From NCBI RefSeq assembly GCF_029227915.1, contig NC_079886.1, forward strand, positions 26,824,501 to 26,888,500: a stretch of 64,000 nt of DNA, written 5' to 3'. Shown in pieces: positions 61,870 through 64,000 of the stretch (position 1 is the stretch's first letter; the number at the start of each line of letters is the position of its first letter). The position numbers and the translations under genes are program-made. This stretch comes from Hydractinia symbiolongicarpus (lineage: Eukaryota; Cnidaria; Hydrozoa; Anthoathecata; Hydractiniidae). The notes beneath the pieces are model-generated. The model was not told the DNA's origin. It was given only the letters and a program-made list of their open reading frames with translations, and searched no databases.

Positions 61870-64000
61870 TCGTTCGGCAAATGAGTTTACTCCCTGGGTA
61901 TTTTCTTTGTTTACATTCGACTAAACGGCCAAGCCCGGGATTTACGGGAAATCGCGGGTTTTCGTTTGCCGGCGATTAAACTCCTTTTATTCAGCGTCTC
62001 ATCAAAAACGAAATCATTTTTGAAAACTACAAGTCTTATGCGTTTTAGTGGTTAAAAATTAATTTAAAAAATCGTTCGGGAAATGAGTTTACTCCCAGTT
62101 TACTTTCTTTGTATACATTTGACTATACGGGTCAAACCCGGGATTTACGGCAAATCGCGGGTTTTCGTTTGCCGGCGATTAAACTCCTTTTATACAGCGT
62201 CTCATCGAAAATGAAATCATTTTTAAAAACTACAAGTCTCATGCGTTTTAGTGGTGAAAAAATAATTTAAAGAATCCCTTGGGAAATGAGTTTACCCCGT
62301 TTGTACTTTCTTTGTATACTTTTCACTGTACGGGCCGAGTCCATGATATACGGAATATCGCGGGTTTTCGTTTGCCGGCGATTAAACTCCTTTTATTCAG
62401 CGTCTCATCAAAAATGAAATCATTTTTGAAAACTACTAGTCTCATGCGTTCTAGTGGTGAAAAAATGATTTAAAGAATCGTTCGAGAAGTGATTTTACTC
62501 CCTGGGTACTTTCTTTGTATACTTTTCACTGTACGGGTCGAGTCCGCGATATACGGAAAATCGCGGGTTTTCGTTTGCCGGCGATTAAACTCCTTTTATT
62601 CAGCGTCTCATCAAAAATGAAATCATTTTTGAAAACTACAAGTCTCATGCGTTTTAGTGGTGAAGAAATAATTTAAAGAATCGTTTGGGAAATGAGTTTA
62701 CTCCCTGCGTACTTTCTTTGTATACTTTTCACTGTACGGACCGAGTCCGTGATATACGGAAAATCGCGGGTTTTCGTTTGCCTGGGATTAAACTCCTTTT
62801 ATTCAGCGTCTCATCAAAAATGAAATCATTTTTGAAAACTACAAGTCTCATGCGTTTTAATGGTAAAAAATTAATTTAAAAAATCGTTCGGGAAATGAGT
62901 TTACTCACAGTTTACTTTCCTTGTATAGATTTCACTATACGGGTCAAACCCGGGATTTACGGCAAATCGCGGGTTTTCGTTTGCCGGCGATTAAACTCCT
63001 TTTATTCAGCGTCTCATCAAAAATGAAATCATTTTTGAAAACTACAAGTCTCATGCGTTTTAGTGGTGAAGAAAAAATTTAAAAAATCGTTCGGCAAATG
63101 AGTTTACTCCCTGGGTATTTTCTTTGTTTACATTCGACTATACGGCCAAGCCCGGGATTTACGGGAAATCGCGGGTTTTCGTTTGCCGGCGATTAAACTC
63201 CTTTTATTCAGCGTCTCATCAAAAACGAAATCATTTTTGAAAACTACAAGTGTCATGCGTTTTAGTGGTGAAAAAATAATTTAAAGAATCGTTTGGGAAA
63301 TGAGTTAACTCCCTGGGTACTTTCTTTGTATACTTTTCACTGTACGGGTCGAGTCCGCGATATACGGAAAATCGCGGGTTTTCGTTTGCCAGCGATTAAA
63401 CTCCTTTTATTCAGCGTCTCATCAAAAATGAAATCATTTTTGAAAACTACAAGTCTCATGCGTTTTAGTGGTGAAGAAATAATTTAAAGAATCGTTTGGA
63501 AATGAGTTTACTCCCTGCGTACTTTCTTTGTATACTTTTCACTGTACGGGCCGAGTCCGTGATATACGGAAAATCGCGGGTTTTCGTTTGCCGGCGATTA
63601 AACTCCTTTTATTCAGCGTCTCATCAAAAATGAAATCATTTTTGAAAACTACAAGTCTCATGCGTTCTAGTGGTGAAAAAATGATTTAAAGAATCGTTCG
63701 AGAAGTGATTTTACTCCCTGGGTACTTTCTTTGTATACTTTTGACTATACGGGCCGAGTCCGGGATTTACGGAAAAATGCGGGTTTTCGTTTGCCGGCGA
63801 TTAAACTCCTTTTATTCAGCGTCACATCAAAAACGAAATCATTTTTGAAAACTACAAGTCTTATGCGTTTTAGTGGTAAAAAATTAATTTAAACAATCGT
63901 TCGGGAAATGAGTTTACTCCCAGTTTACTTTCTTTGTATACATTTGACTATACGGGTCAAGCCCGGGATTTATGGCAAATCGCGGGTTTTCGTTTGCCGG
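61870..64000 (+). repeat. Divergent right-hand monomers, array continues past the window
   Basis: About ten and a half monomers of mixed C, D, B and A type carry many private changes: catcgaaaatg near 62203, tttaccccgtttgtac near 62291, tgcctgggattaaac near 62780, tttccttgtatagatttcac near 62918, tttggaaatgag (202 bp) near 63495, and gcgtcacatc near 63820. The variant gcgttctagtgg with gatttaaagaatcgttcgag recurs at about 62450 and 63664. The window ends inside a monomer at tttcgtttgccgg. Confidence 0.8.

Larger units (their letters stand above)
1..64000. repeat. Satellite DNA array, ~203-bp monomer, about 315 head-to-tail copies
   Basis: Landmarks such as gccggcgattaaactcc, cagcgtctcatcaa, actacaagtc and ttctttgtatac recur every 203 bp across the whole window, always in the same orientation. 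I found no inversion and no interruption by other DNA. A representative copy is about 38% GC by hand count and carries 12-13 CG dinucleotides, more than its base composition predicts. Window edges cut through monomers, so the array is longer than 64 kb. Arrays like this are known from centromeric, pericentromeric and subtelomeric heterochromatin; the sequence alone does not say which applies here. I do not recognise the family. Confidence 0.98.

Noticed and set aside
324-63487. More than a hundred open frames of 62-117 codons on the + strand
   Set aside because: They are the same stretch of each monomer read once per 203-bp copy. Most start at TTG or GTG, there is no ribosome-binding or promoter context distinct from the repeat, the monomer length is not a multiple of 3, and single-base indels between classes shift the frame freely. 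I therefore annotate none as CDS.
1-64000. CRISPR array
   Set aside because: Repeats are directly adjacent 203-bp units with no unique spacers, and there are no cas-like genes.
1-64000. Ribosomal intergenic spacer repeats or transposon-derived tandem repeats
   Set aside because: No rRNA gene sequence, terminal repeats, target-site duplication, reverse transcriptase or transposase similarity is visible anywhere in the window.
1-64000. Telomeric repeat tracts
   Set aside because: I saw no run of TTAGGG, TTTAGGG or TTAGG-type units. Short ttta and ggg words occur only as parts of the 203-bp monomer.

Overview
The whole window is one uninterrupted tandem satellite DNA array. A monomer of about 203 bp (single-base length variants of 202 and 204 bp) repeats head to tail from base 1 to base 64000, roughly 315 copies. 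Both window edges fall inside a monomer, so the array continues beyond both ends. I see no protein-coding gene, RNA gene, transposable element, CRISPR array or stretch of unique sequence. The organism is most likely a multicellular eukaryote, because tens of kilobases of a nucleosome-sized satellite with higher-order repeats is typical of centromeric, pericentromeric or subtelomeric heterochromatin. I do not recognise the satellite family and cannot name the species. Recurrent CG-to-TG/CA differences between copies fit a genome with CpG methylation, such as a plant or vertebrate, but this is only suggestive.

Each monomer is bipartite. A GC-rich core of about 50 bp (30 of 50 bases G or C in a representative copy) is flanked by about 150 bp of AT-rich sequence. 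The AT-rich part holds a 22-bp near-perfect dyad. Copies fall into recognisable classes. A has gactatacgggccgagtcc and aagtcttatgcg. B has tacggccaagcccggg and is 202 bp. B' is a 204-bp relative of B with ttctttt and tccggccaag. C has tacgggtcaagcccggg. D has cactgtacgggccgag and gatatacgg.

Layout: (1) 1-15.6 kb is rich in A, B' and C, with a 6-monomer higher-order repeat (1219 bp) at 2.8-8.7 kb, a tandem pair of 7-monomer units (1420 bp) at 8.88-11.72 kb, and a re-copy of the first ~4 kb at 10.8-15.85 kb. (2) 15.63-31.19 kb and (3) 31.19-42.68 kb are two tandem copies of one ~15.5-kb block, mostly D monomers; the second is shorter by 4059 bp (20 monomers minus 1 bp). (4) 42.7-53.4 kb is a D-rich mosaic with 5-, 6- and 9-monomer duplications. 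(5) 53.4-59.1 kb has 6- and 8-monomer duplications. (6) 59.1-64 kb is a more divergent B/C/D mixture with variants seen nowhere else in the window, a 3-monomer duplication and a monomer lacking the dyad.

There is no gene interplay to describe. The biology is array evolution. Nearly every rearrangement keeps the 203-bp register, which points to homologous unequal exchange or template switching between aligned monomers. Two clear exceptions are small out-of-register deletions of 74 bp and 23 bp. Open reading frames of 62-117 codons occur throughout but are by-products of monomer conservation and are not annotated as genes. Block boundaries were placed by eye and are uncertain by tens of bases, because neighbouring monomers are nearly identical.
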